A DNA stretch of 64,000 bases from CAWBCR01 sp963787375 (GTDB lineage Bacteria; Chloroflexota; Anaerolineae; Aggregatilineales; UBA3940), in the NCBI GenBank assembly GCA_963787375.1, contig CAWBCR010000017.1, positions 124,001 to 188,000 on the forward strand, in the 5' to 3' direction. Under the pieces are notes generated by a model. It was not told the DNA's origin and ran no database searches. It worked only from the letters and a program-made list of their open reading frames with translations. Position numbers and translations under genes: made by a program. The first letter of the stretch is position 1. Every line of letters starts with the position of its first letter. This document shows, piece after piece, positions 25,140 through 33,999 of the stretch.

Positions 25140-25806
25140 TATCGCAGAGCAAATCACAAGCGCCAACGATGCGCTGGCTGCCGACGTGCGCAGCCAGTTG
25201 AACGCGGCTGGTGTGTTTGCCATCAACATGATGGCCTCGCCAGGCGGTGGCAAAACGAGCCTCATCCTGCGCACCGTCGAAGCGCTGAAGGACGAACTGC
25301 GCCTGGCCGCCATCGACGGTGATGTCGTGCCGGTCGATGTGGAGAAGATCGCCGCGCGTGGTATCCCGGTCGAGCTGATCAACACCGGCGGCAACTGTCA
25401 CCTTGATGCTAACCAGATGCTCGACGTGCTGCCCCGGCTCGATCTCACAGCTATCGATCTGCTGATTGTCGAGAATGTCGGCAACCTGATCTGCCCTGCC
25501 AGCTTCGACCTCGGCGTGGATGCAAACGTAGTGATCGCCAGCGTTCCGGAGGGTGATGACAAGCCCTACAAATACCCGACGATGTTCAGCGGTGCGGATG
25601 TGCTGGTGCTGAACAAGGTCGATTACCTGGCAATTCAGGAATTCGACGTGGAATATTTCCGGCGCGGTGTGGCTGCGCTGAACGATGGCGTGGTGTTCCT
25701 GCCCCTTTCGTGCAAGACTGGCGAAGGGCTGGAAGCATGGCTTGACTGGCTGCGCGTGCAGATCCTGAGCAAGAAGGCGCGACCTGTCGTCGCCGCAAAC
25801 CTGTAG
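25117..25806 (+). CDS. hypB: hydrogenase nickel incorporation GTPase HypB
   Basis: 229 aa. MASPGGGKTSLILRT is the P-loop, DGDVVPVDVEKIAARG and NTGGNCHLDA hold conserved switch and metal residues, and VLNKVDYL is the NKxD guanine motif. It hydrolyses GTP to drive nickel delivery to hydrogenase large subunits. It lacks the long His-rich N-terminus of some HypB proteins. The start (ATG 25117, GGGGAA upstream) overlaps the end of hypA by 23 bp, indicating an operon. Confidence 0.93.
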   Translation: MATTQKIDIAEQITSANDALAADVRSQLNAAGVFAINMMASPGGGKTSLILRTVEALKDELRLAAIDGDVVPVDVEKIAARGIPVELINTGGNCHLDANQMLDVLPRLDLTAIDLLIVENVGNLICPASFDLGVDANVVIASVPEGDDKPYKYPTMFSGADVLVLNKVDYLAIQEFDVEYFRRGVAALNDGVVFLPLSCKTGEGLEAWLDWLRVQILSKKARPVVAANL

Positions 25807-25818
25807 GGAGGCGTAACG

Positions 25819-26091
25819 ATGTGCCTGGGCGTGCCCGGTAAGATCACCGAGATCTATGAATTGAACGGCCTGCTGATGGGCAAAGTCGACTTTGGCGGCA
25901 TCGTCAAGGAGGCGTGCCTGTCGTACGTGCCAGAGGCGAAGGTCGGCGACTATACGCTGATCCACGTGGGGTTTGCGCTGAACCTCATCGACGAGGAGCA
26001 GGCGCTCGATACGCTGTCGCTGCTGCGCGAGATCAACGCGATAGGCGACGAGCTGGGCGAAAGCCCTCCTGCTGGTGAGCAGCCTGCATGA
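25819..26091 (+). CDS. hypC: hydrogenase maturation chaperone HypC
   Basis: 90 aa beginning MCLGVPGKI, where Cys2 is the essential residue that binds the Fe(CN)2CO precursor and HypD. The remainder (KVDFGG, VGDYTLIHVGFALNLIDEEQA) is typical HypC/HybG. It lies 12 bp after hypB, and its stop overlaps hypD as ATGA. Confidence 0.94.
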   Translation: MCLGVPGKITEIYELNGLLMGKVDFGGIVKEACLSYVPEAKVGDYTLIHVGFALNLIDEEQALDTLSLLREINAIGDELGESPPAGEQPA

Positions 26092-27185
26092 AGCACCTGA
26101 CCGAGTACCGTGACGCCGACAAGGTACGCCTGCTGTTGAACGAGATCCACAACGCTGTGACCCGCCCATGGGTGATCATGGAGATCTGCGGTGGCCAGAC
26201 GCACAGCATCATCCGACACGGCTTTGACCAGCTTCTGCCGCGTGAGATTGAGATGGTGCACGGGCCGGGCTGCCCGGTGTGCGTCACGCCGCTGGAGCTG
26301 ATCGACAAGGCGCTGCTGATCGCCGCCCGGCCAGACGTGATCTTCACCTCGTTTGGCGACATGCTGCGCGTGCCTGGCTCGTCGAAAGACCTGTTCCACG
26401 TCAAGAGCGAGGGCGGCGACGTGCGAGTCGTGTATTCGCCGCTGGACTGCCTGCGAATCGCCCGCGACAACCCCGATAAGCAGGTGGTGTTCTTTGGCGT
26501 GGGGTTCGAGACGACGGCCCCTGCCAACGCGATGGCCGTCTTGCAGGCGCATGAGCAGGGCATCGACAATTTCTCGATGCTGGTGTCGCATGTGCGGGTG
26601 CCGCCGGCGATGACGGCGCTGTTGAGCGCGCCCGAAAACCGCATCCAGGGTTTCCTGGCGGCGGGCCATGTATGCACGGTGATGGGCACCTGGGAGTATG
26701 AGCCGCTGGTGGAACGTTTCGGCGTGCCGATGGTGGTAACGGGTTTCGAGCCGCTGGACCTGGCGCGGGGCATCCTGCACTGCGTGCGTCAGCTTGAGGC
26801 AGACCGCGCGGAGGTCGAGAACGCCTACGAGCGGCTGGTCGTGCGGGAGGGCAACATCCCGGCGCAGAACGTGATCCGCACGGTATTCGAGGATTGCGAC
26901 CGGCAGTGGCGGGGGGTCGGCTGGATACCGCAGTCAGGATGGCGGCTGCGCCCGGAATTTGCCCGGCATGACGCCGAGCTGCGTTTTGAGGTTGGCGACT
27001 TGCATGTGCAGGAGTCGCCGCTATGCCAGGCCGGTTTGGTGCTACAGGGGCGGCTCAAGCCCAACGCCTGCCCGGCTTTTGGCAAGGAGTGCACGCCGCG
27101 CACCCCGCTCGGCGCGCCGATGGTATCCAGTGAAGGGGCCTGCGCGGCCTACTATCAGTTCGGGCGGGTCGTGGCCGAGCCATGA
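26088..27185 (+). CDS. hypD: hydrogenase maturation protein HypD
   Basis: 365 aa. EICGGQTHSIIRHGFDQLLP, VHGPGCPVCVTP, GVGFETTAP and the C-terminal cluster cysteines (ACPAFGKEC) are the HypD hallmarks for the [4Fe-4S] cluster and the dithiol centre that assembles the Fe(CN)2CO unit. hypE and hypF, needed for cyanide ligand synthesis, are not in the window; the cluster ends here against a converging gene. Confidence 0.95.
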   Translation: MKHLTEYRDADKVRLLLNEIHNAVTRPWVIMEICGGQTHSIIRHGFDQLLPREIEMVHGPGCPVCVTPLELIDKALLIAARPDVIFTSFGDMLRVPGSSKDLFHVKSEGGDVRVVYSPLDCLRIARDNPDKQVVFFGVGFETTAPANAMAVLQAHEQGIDNFSMLVSHVRVPPAMTALLSAPENRIQGFLAAGHVCTVMGTWEYEPLVERFGVPMVVTGFEPLDLARGILHCVRQLEADRAEVENAYERLVVREGNIPAQNVIRTVFEDCDRQWRGVGWIPQSGWRLRPEFARHDAELRFEVGDLHVQESPLCQAGLVLQGRLKPNACPAFGKECTPRTPLGAPMVSSEGACAAYYQFGRVVAEP

Positions 27186-27268
27186 ACAGGGCCGCACCCA
27201 AACCTGCTTTCAACGAAGAAGCCTCCCGTGTCATACGCCGGGAGGCTTTGTATTTGCAGGCACACGGG

Positions 27269-28180
27269 CTACTGCTTGCGCGTGAAGGTCAGCGTATAGT
27301 CGGCGACGGAGCCACTGCCGTCATCCAGCGTGCCGACGACCTGCAGCCGCCCGTCAGGCAGGATCGTAAGCTGCTGGGTTTCGGTTGTTGCGTCATGCGT
27401 CCAGGTAGCGTTGATCGTACCGTCGTTCGCGTCGAATATGGCGGTAGCCGTCGGGCCCAGGTCGCAGGCGGAGGGCACGCACGTCTGCCACAGGTGGATG
27501 ATCAGGACATTAGACTGTTCGGTGATGTCGATGAAGGCAATGCGGCTCGACGTGTCCTGATTGATCCAGGTACCGACGAAAGGCAGCCAGACCGGCGTGG
27601 GCGTGGGCGTGTCGCCGGGCGTAACGTTGATGTCGACATAGATCGATGGGGCGAACAACCGCCCGGTAGGGGTGCTGAGCTGCCAGTAGCCGCGATAGTG
27701 GCCGGGTGTGGTGGGGGCGGTCAGGTGAACGGTGACCTCGACGGTATCATTCGCAGCGGTCTGAGGGACAGGAGCCGTATCGACGCTGCCCATCTGGTCG
27801 CCGTCGATAAACACAAGCTGCGTGCCTTCCGACCAGTCGAGACAGCCGTTGTTCCACAGCTTCCAGGTCTTGTCGAAGCCGGTCCCAGCCTTGATCTGAG
27901 TGCCATCGGGGATCGTCACGTCATCGAGGAAGGCCGCCCAATAGTCACAGGCCGTCGTGGGCGTGGGCGTGACACCTGGCTCCAGCGTGACAGCAGGGGT
28001 TTCCGAGCCGTAGATGGCCGTCGCCGCCTGGGTGAGCAGCGCGGGGTCGATAAAGTAGGTTGCCTGTGAGGCAGGCGTCAGCGTGACGCTGCCGCGCCCT
28101 GCCGGCGCATTGCAGGCCAGCGCCGCCGCCAGCAGCGCAAACAGAACAAGGGCATATTTGATCCGAGGCCTGGTTTCCAA
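27269..28180 (-). CDS. NBR1-Ig-like domain lipoprotein
   Basis: 303 aa from a TTG start at 28180. This start has GGAG 7 nt upstream and gives a short basic N-region, a hydrophobic stretch and the lipobox LAAALAC, so the protein is probably a secreted lipoprotein. The middle (about 75-185: VTIPDGTQIKAGTGFDKTWKLWNNG) matches the NBR1-type Ig fold, followed by a Pro/Thr linker and a C-terminal beta-rich domain with SSRIAFIDITEQ. Ig_NBR1 domains are common in Chloroflexota surface proteins; the ligand is unknown. It converges on hypD. Confidence 0.78.
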   Translation of the reverse strand: METRPRIKYALVLFALLAAALACNAPAGRGSVTLTPASQATYFIDPALLTQAATAIYGSETPAVTLEPGVTPTPTTACDYWAAFLDDVTIPDGTQIKAGTGFDKTWKLWNNGCLDWSEGTQLVFIDGDQMGSVDTAPVPQTAANDTVEVTVHLTAPTTPGHYRGYWQLSTPTGRLFAPSIYVDINVTPGDTPTPTPVWLPFVGTWINQDTSSRIAFIDITEQSNVLIIHLWQTCVPSACDLGPTATAIFDANDGTINATWTHDATTETQQLTILPDGRLQVVGTLDDGSGSVADYTLTFTRKQ

Positions 28181-28295
28181 CTCATGTCTCCATATGCAGC
28201 CAGCAACCAATAGTCAACACCTTCACAGTAGCATGAGTGCAGCCGCGCGGCAAGTATGTGCCGGGCGGGCAAGGGAAATGTAGCAAAGGCGGTGC

Positions 28296-28322
28296 TATAC
28301 TATGCGCGAGCAGCGCTCGCGC
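28296..28322 (+). promoter_or_regulatory. extended -10 promoter with adjacent palindrome before the DtxR-family gene
   Basis: TGCTATACT contains an extended -10 (TG-n-TATACT, 28296-28301). Immediately downstream GCGCGAGC (28304-28311) and GCTCGCGC (28315-28322) form an 8-bp inverted repeat with a 3-nt centre, over the expected transcription start. It could be an operator for autoregulation or an RNA hairpin. Confidence 0.45.
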
Positions 28323-28339
28323 CAGACAGGGGAAATCGT

Positions 28340-28999
28340 ATGGCCGAATCCGAAAGCATGGAGATGTATCTGAAAACCATCCTCGAGCTGGAGGAAGATA
28401 CTGACGAGCCGGTCGCTATCTCGCAGATTGCCGAGCGGCTGGGCGTTTCTGCCGTCTCGGCGACGGAGATGGTTAAGCGGCTGGTGGAGCGCGAGATGGT
28501 CGTCCATACCCCCTATAAGGGCGTTGAGTTGACCCCGCTGGGCCGCCGCCGGGGGTTCAACGTGCTGCGCCGCCACCGCTTATGGGAACGATTTCTCGTC
28601 GACGATCTGCACATCGCGTGGGAACGGTCGCATGATCTGGCCTGCCGCCTGGAGCACGCCACCGCCGATGAGGTGACCGAGGCGCTGGCCGATTTTCTGG
28701 GCGACCCGGCGACCTGCCCGCACGGCAACCTCATACCGACGGCGGACGGCGCGCTTGACGAGCCGCCCACTACGCCGTTGAGCGAGATGGGGATCGGCCA
28801 GACGGGAACCATCGCGCGCATTTACCGTGAAGAGACCACGCTGCTCGACTACCTCGCCGAGCGTGGTGTGCGGCCCGGCTTGCCGGTGGAAGTCGCGGAC
28901 ATTGCGCCGTACAATGGGCCGCTGGTGGTGCAGGTGGGCGAGCAGCAGCTTTCTCTGGGGCGCGAAATCGCCGCGCGTGTGCTGATCTCCCTTGACTGA
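28340..28999 (+). CDS. DtxR/MntR family metal-dependent transcriptional regulator
   Basis: 219 aa. N-terminal winged helix (EMYLKTILELEEDTDEPVAISQIAERLGVS), then the dimerisation/metal region with RHRLWERFLVDDLHI, HDLACRLEHA and CPHGNLIP, whose His, Glu and Cys are the usual metal ligands. The last 75 residues form an SH3-like FeoA domain (GQTGTIARIYREETTLLDYLAERGVRPG). It should repress metal uptake genes when loaded with Fe(II) or Mn(II). The start at ATG 28340 has AGGGG 7 nt upstream. No transport genes are adjacent. Confidence 0.9.
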   Translation: MAESESMEMYLKTILELEEDTDEPVAISQIAERLGVSAVSATEMVKRLVEREMVVHTPYKGVELTPLGRRRGFNVLRRHRLWERFLVDDLHIAWERSHDLACRLEHATADEVTEALADFLGDPATCPHGNLIPTADGALDEPPTTPLSEMGIGQTGTIARIYREETTLLDYLAERGVRPGLPVEVADIAPYNGPLVVQVGEQQLSLGREIAARVLISLD

Positions 29000-29023
29000 A
29001 CATTCTCTGAAACAGAAAGCTGC

Positions 29024-31031
29024 ATGAATATGTCACAACCACCCCGCGCGGTGCTGGGCGTTGACATCGGCGGGACGTTCACCGATTTTGTGCTGGTTCA
29101 GGGTGGCGTGATCACCGTCCACAAGCAGCTTACCACGCCGGATGACCCATCGCGCGCGCTGCTGGATGGCGTGGCGCGTCTGCGTCTTGCGCCGCAGGCT
29201 GACGTGGTGCATGGCTCGACCATTGCCACTAACGCATTGCTGGAGCGGCGCGGCGCGCGCACGGCGCTGATCACCACAAGCGGCTTCGCCGACGTGATTG
29301 CCATCGGGCGGCAGAACCGCCCTGACCTGTATGCGCTGGTGCCACAGCTCCCCCTACCCCTTGTACCCCCCGAGTGGCGCTTTGAAGTCGATGAGCGAGT
29401 GACTGCCGGGGACGAGATTGTTACACCACTGGATGAGAACAGTTTGAAATCAGGTGATAATTGCTCTGCGTGACTCGCAAATCGAGTCGGTGGCGGTCAG
29501 CCTGCTGTTCTCATTTCTGCATCAGGCGCACGAGCAGCGCATCGGCGCGGCGCTGCGTGAGGCATTCGGCGACTCAGTATCTGTCTCGCTGTCGAGCGAG
29601 ATCCTGCCCGAGTACCGCGAGTACGAGCGCACCAGCACGACTGTCATCAATGCCTACGTCGCCCCGCTGATGGATCGCTACCTGGGGCGGGTCGAGGCGG
29701 GGCTCGATGGGCGGCGGCTGCGAGTTATGCAGTCCAACGGCGGAGTGATCACCTCTGAGACGGCGCGCAGCGAAGCCGCCCGGACGGCGCTTTCCGGCCC
29801 GGCGGGCGGCGCGGTGGGGGCTTTCCACGTGGCGCGCATGGCGGGCTTCGACCATATCATTAGCTTTGACATGGGCGGCACCTCGACCGATGTGGCGATC
29901 TTCCCGGGCGACATGCTGTACACGCGCGAGGCGACGATCAGCGGGCTGGCGCTGCGCCTGCCGATTGTCGACGTGCACACGGTTGGCGCTGGCGGCGGGA
30001 GCCTCGCAAGTGTCGACGCGGGTGGCGCGCTGCGCGTGGGACCGGAGAGCGCGGGCGCTGACCCCGGCCCGGCGTGCTATGGGCGGGGCGAGCGCCCGAC
30101 GACCTCCGATGCCAACCTGGTACTGGGTCGGCTGAATGGGGATCATTTTCTGGGCGGGCAGATGGCCCTGTATCCTGACCGGGCGCGGACGGCGCTTGAG
30201 ACGCTGGCGGCACAGATGCGCGTCCAGACGGCGGAACAGGCGGCATGGGGCGTGATCCGCGTAGCGAATGCCACGATGGAGCGCGCCATCCGTGCCATCT
30301 CCATCGAGCGTGGCTATGATCCACGCGACTTCACGCTGGTGCCATTCGGCGGAGCAGGCCCGCTGCACGCCTGCGCGTTGGCCGAGTCGCTGCGCATCCC
30401 GCGCGTGCTCATCCCGCGTGCGCCCGGCGTGCTCTCGGCGTTGGGCATGACCATTGCCGACCTCGTCAAAGACTACTCGCAGACGGTGCTTCAAGGCCAG
30501 GATGTGCTAAACCCGGCCAGGCTTGATACAATCTTCGCTCCGCTTGAGGTGCGCGCCCGCGCCGATCTGCTGGGCGAAGGCGTCGCCGGGGCGGACATGA
30601 TCCTGGAGCGTGTGCTGGACATGCGCTATGTAGGCCAGTCACATGAAATCGCCGTCGCGCAGCCTGATGACGGCGGCTGGCTGGAGGCGTTTCATGCTGC
30701 GCACGCGCAGCGCTACGGGCACCGACACGACGACGAGCCGGTCGAGATTGTTAACGCGCGGCTGCGTGCCATCGGGCGTGGGCCTAAACCGGTGTTTGAG
30801 CGACTGCCCGAAGACGGATCAGACGCACGCCCGGCCCAGATTGGCACAGGGCCGGTGTGGTTCGCCGCTGCTCAGGCAACGCCAACCGCGTTTTACGACC
30901 GTGACCTGCTGTGTGCCGGAAACCGCATCGACGGCCCGGCAATTGTTTTCCAGCTTGATACGACGACGATCCTTGCGCCCGGCTGGCGGGCAGAGGTCGA
31001 TTCCTGGGGAAACTTACTGGTTAGCGCATGA
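29024..31031 (+). pseudogene. hydantoinase/oxoprolinase family protein (HyuA-like), frameshifted
   Basis: The N-terminal frame (29024-29473) begins LGVDIGGTFTDFVLV, the actin-like ATPase motif of HyuA, and stops early. A second frame from about 29454 continues ALRDSQIESVAVSLLFSF to FDMGGTSTDVA, TVGAGGGS and the C-terminal LRAIGRGPKP part. Together they give a complete HyuA of about 668 aa. One base too many at about 29453/29454 (TCAGGTGATA) breaks it. Members catalyse ATP-dependent ring opening of hydantoins or 5-oxoproline, normally with HyuB, which is absent here. Decay or sequencing error are both possible. Confidence 0.85.
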
Positions 31032-31987
31032 AACATCTGCATCTGCTCCTCACTGCATTCCTGGCGGTCTGCCTGACAGCGCTGGCTGTCGCACCGGCTC
31101 ATCCAGTTCAGGCGGCGCCCATCTCGCCAGGATTGTCGATCACCGTCAACCCGCACGAGCTGCGGCCCGCTGAGGGCGGCTATGTGTTCATCAGCGGCGG
31201 CTACCCGCTCAACGTGAAAGTCACACTTGACGGCAAGCCGCTCGATGCCTACTGGACCGGCGATGGCTACCTGGCGCTGTTTGCGTTCGACTTCCACGCA
31301 GCGCCGGGCCCGCGCGGCCTGGTAATCACGGCCAGCAATCCGCTGACGGGCGAGAAGGTCGTGCAGCAGGACACGATCACGGTTAACGATTACACCTACC
31401 CGCACGAGGACGTGTCTGTCTCGCCACGCCTGGCCCCCCTGCTCGACCCTACGCTGAACCAAAACGAAGTAGCCCGGCTTGAGTCGATCTATGCAGCCCG
31501 CACGCAGCCGGCGGCCTGGGGCTGGCCGTTCGACGTGCCTGTCCCGGACCCCTCGATCACGTCGGCCTTTGGTGCCGACCGCGCCTACAACGGGGGAATC
31601 CTGAAGGCGTACCACACCGGTACCGATTTCCGGCGCGCTGCCGGCGACCCGATCCTGGCGTCGGCTGCCGGGCGTGTGGCCACCGTCGAGTTCATGCCGG
31701 TGCACGGCAATGTGATCATCATCGACCACGGCTACGGGCTCTTCTCGTTGTATGCACACTGCTCGCAGGTGCTCGTGCAGACCGGGCAGACGGTGCAGCG
31801 CGGCCAGCTTATCGGGCTGGCCGGGTCGACCGGCCGCACCAATGGCCCCCATCTGCACTTTGAGATCATCATCGATGGCCAATCCGTCGATCCGGTAGCC
31901 TGGCTGGCGCTGCGGCCCGGCTTTGTCACCCCACCCAACGTGCCGCATAATCCAAACCAGGTCATTGACGAAGGCACCGGCAGTTAG
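31028..31987 (+). CDS. secreted M23 family (LytM-like) metallopeptidase
   Basis: 319 aa with a signal peptide (1-29, cleavage near VQAAP). An N-terminal beta-rich domain (about 35-125) precedes the M23 domain (about 170-300) showing HTGTDF (zinc His and Asp) and HLHFE (catalytic H-x-H). It probably cleaves peptidoglycan cross-links or peptides outside the cell. The start overlaps the HyuA stop as ATGA, so it could be translated from that mRNA. Confidence 0.9.
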   Translation: MKHLHLLLTAFLAVCLTALAVAPAHPVQAAPISPGLSITVNPHELRPAEGGYVFISGGYPLNVKVTLDGKPLDAYWTGDGYLALFAFDFHAAPGPRGLVITASNPLTGEKVVQQDTITVNDYTYPHEDVSVSPRLAPLLDPTLNQNEVARLESIYAARTQPAAWGWPFDVPVPDPSITSAFGADRAYNGGILKAYHTGTDFRRAAGDPILASAAGRVATVEFMPVHGNVIIIDHGYGLFSLYAHCSQVLVQTGQTVQRGQLIGLAGSTGRTNGPHLHFEIIIDGQSVDPVAWLALRPGFVTPPNVPHNPNQVIDEGTGS

Positions 31988-31997
31988 CTGATATCGC

Positions 31998-32026
31998 GGA
32001 GAGGCCCAAACGGGCCTCTCTTTTTG
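31998..32026 (+). terminator. intrinsic terminator after the M23 gene
   Basis: A 9-bp stem (31999-32007 with 32012-32020), loop AAAC, then five Ts. Confidence 0.85.
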
Positions 32027-32082
32027 CGATTCAGGCGTTTCCCCATGCGTTTTGCCTGTGAATCTGCTATCATATAAGCATA

Positions 32083-32109
32083 ATCGTACGATAAGTCTGA
32101 TTTATCAGA
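32083..32109 (+). promoter_or_regulatory. paired palindromes upstream of korAB
   Basis: ATCGTACGAT (32083-32092) is a perfect palindrome, and TCTGAT-TT-ATCAGA (32096-32109) is a perfect inverted repeat. They lie 55-80 bp ahead of the korA start, close to a weak TTGCCT/TATAAG promoter (32052-32078). They are candidate operator sites; no regulator can be named. Confidence 0.4.
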
Positions 32110-32163
32110 TATTTCGACCTTGCAGGCTGTGAAACAGCCACAAATCGATAGGAGTAGCGCGTT

Positions 32164-33999
32164 ATGAGTAAGGTTCGGAGCGCTGAACAAGCTTCGTCCT
32201 TAGTAGATAGAAAGTCGGTGGTCAACGATTTTCAGATCATCGTGGCTACCGTCAACGGCACCGGAAGCCAGACAGCCAACACTGTCCTGCTGCGGGCATT
32301 GTTCAGAATGGGCATCCCGGTCAATGGAAAGAACATCTTTCCTTCGAACATCCAGGGGCTGCCGACTTGGTTCACCATCCGCCTGAGCAAGGACGGCTAT
32401 GTCGCGCGGCGCGAGAGCAGCGAAGTGCTGGTTGCCATGAACCAGGATACTGTCGCCGAAGACATCCAGAACCTGCCGGCGGGTGGCGTTTGCATCTACC
32501 CACTGGAATGGGGGATCGCCCAGGAGCGCGGCGACGTCGTTTACTACGGCGTACCGATAAAGGACCTGGCTAAATCGTCAGATGCGCCGCCCAACCTGCG
32601 CGACTATATCGCCAACATGGTCTACGTGGGCGTGCTGGCCGCGCTGCTGGAGATTGACCTGAACGAGATTGAAACGGCGCTGAATTACCACTTTAGCAGC
32701 AAGCCCAAGCCGGTCGACATGAATCTGAAGGTGGTGAAAGCGGCCTACGAATGGTCGATGGACAACCTCCCCAAGGCCGACCCCTATCGGGTGGAGCGTA
32801 TGGACAAGACCGAGGGGCTGATCCTGCTGGATGGCAACTCGGCGGCTGCGCTGGGCGCGGTATTCGGGGGCGTGTCCGTGGTGGCGTGGTATCCCATCAC
32901 CCCATCGACCAGCCTGGTCGATGGACTGCGCGAGTACCTGAACGACCTGCGCATGGATCCCGACACCGGCAAGCCGACTTACGCCATCATCCAGGCAGAG
33001 GACGAGCTGGCCGCAATCGGCACGGTGATTGGCGCGGGCTGGGCCGGTGCGCGGGCCATGACGGCTACGTCCGGCCCCGGTATCTCGCTGATGGGTGAAT
33101 TCGCCGGCATGGCCTACTTCGCCGAGGTACCTGCCGTGATCTGGGACATTCAAAGGGTGGGGCCGAGCACCGGCCTGCCAACCCGGACCTCTCAGGGTGA
33201 TGTGATGAAGGCCTACCTGCTGGGCCATGGCGACACCAAGCACCCGGTGCTGCTGCCCGCCTCGCTGGACGAGTGCTTCGAGTTCGGCTGGAAGGCGCTG
33301 GACCTTGCCGAGCGGCTCCAGACATTGATCTTCGTGCTGAGCGACCTCGACCTGGGCATGAACCTGTGGATGAGCGCGCCGTTCAAGTACCCCGACACGC
33401 CGCTGGATCGTGGCAAGGTGCTGACTGCCGAGGATCTCGACAGGCTGGGCGAGTTTGCCCGCTATCAAGACACTGACGGGGACGGCATCGGCTACCGAAC
33501 GCTTCCGGGGACTGATCATAGGCTGGCGGCGTACTTCACACGCGGCACCGGTCACAACGAACAGGCTATCTACAGCGAAAAGCCCGAAGACTGGGTCGCC
33601 AATATGGCCCGGCTGGGTCGGAAGTTCGATACCGCGCGCTCGCTGGTGCCTGAGCCTATCGTCGACAACGTGAAAGGCGCGAAATTCGGTGTGATCGCTT
33701 ATGGCACGTCACACCCGGCGGTGGTCGAGGGGCGCGACCGGCTCAAAGAACAGGGCATTGAGTTTGACTATCTGCGGCTGCGCGCGCTGCCGCTGGACGA
33801 CACCACCCGGAAGTTCATTGGGAAGCACGATCGCGTGTACGTGTTCGAGAACAATAACGATGGGCAGATGGCTCACATCCTCCACATGGAATACCCGGAG
33901 ATGGCAGCCAGGATCATCCCACTCGCGTATCTGGATGGCCTGCCGCCGAGCCCTTACCGGCTGGTCTCGTCCATCATGGAACAGGAGAAGTCACGATGA
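32164..33999 (+). CDS. korA: 2-oxoacid:ferredoxin oxidoreductase, fused gamma-alpha subunit (KorA-like)
   Basis: 611 aa. Residues about 18-190 are the gamma domain (TVNGTGSQTANTVLLRALFRMG). The rest is the alpha subunit (LILLDGNSAAALGAVFGG, AWYPITPSTSLVDGL, TSGPGISLMGEFAGMAYFAEVP). The enzyme oxidatively decarboxylates 2-oxoglutarate or a related 2-oxoacid, reduces ferredoxin and forms the acyl-CoA. The substrate (2-oxoglutarate versus pyruvate) is not provable from sequence. Start ATG 32164 has AGGAG upstream. The stop overlaps korB as ATGA. Confidence 0.9.
   Translation: MSKVRSAEQASSLVDRKSVVNDFQIIVATVNGTGSQTANTVLLRALFRMGIPVNGKNIFPSNIQGLPTWFTIRLSKDGYVARRESSEVLVAMNQDTVAEDIQNLPAGGVCIYPLEWGIAQERGDVVYYGVPIKDLAKSSDAPPNLRDYIANMVYVGVLAALLEIDLNEIETALNYHFSSKPKPVDMNLKVVKAAYEWSMDNLPKADPYRVERMDKTEGLILLDGNSAAALGAVFGGVSVVAWYPITPSTSLVDGLREYLNDLRMDPDTGKPTYAIIQAEDELAAIGTVIGAGWAGARAMTATSGPGISLMGEFAGMAYFAEVPAVIWDIQRVGPSTGLPTRTSQGDVMKAYLLGHGDTKHPVLLPASLDECFEFGWKALDLAERLQTLIFVLSDLDLGMNLWMSAPFKYPDTPLDRGKVLTAEDLDRLGEFARYQDTDGDGIGYRTLPGTDHRLAAYFTRGTGHNEQAIYSEKPEDWVANMARLGRKFDTARSLVPEPIVDNVKGAKFGVIAYGTSHPAVVEGRDRLKEQGIEFDYLRLRALPLDDTTRKFIGKHDRVYVFENNNDGQMAHILHMEYPEMAARIIPLAYLDGLPPSPYRLVSSIMEQEKSR

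Noticed and set aside
27182..28069. Plus-strand frame of 295 codons across the lipoprotein gene
   Set aside because: Arginine/glycine-rich shadow of the minus-strand NBR1-Ig lipoprotein, which has a lipobox and a plausible start.
31984..32190. Minus-strand frame of 68 codons upstream of korA
   Set aside because: It covers the M23 terminator and the korA promoter region and has no family match.
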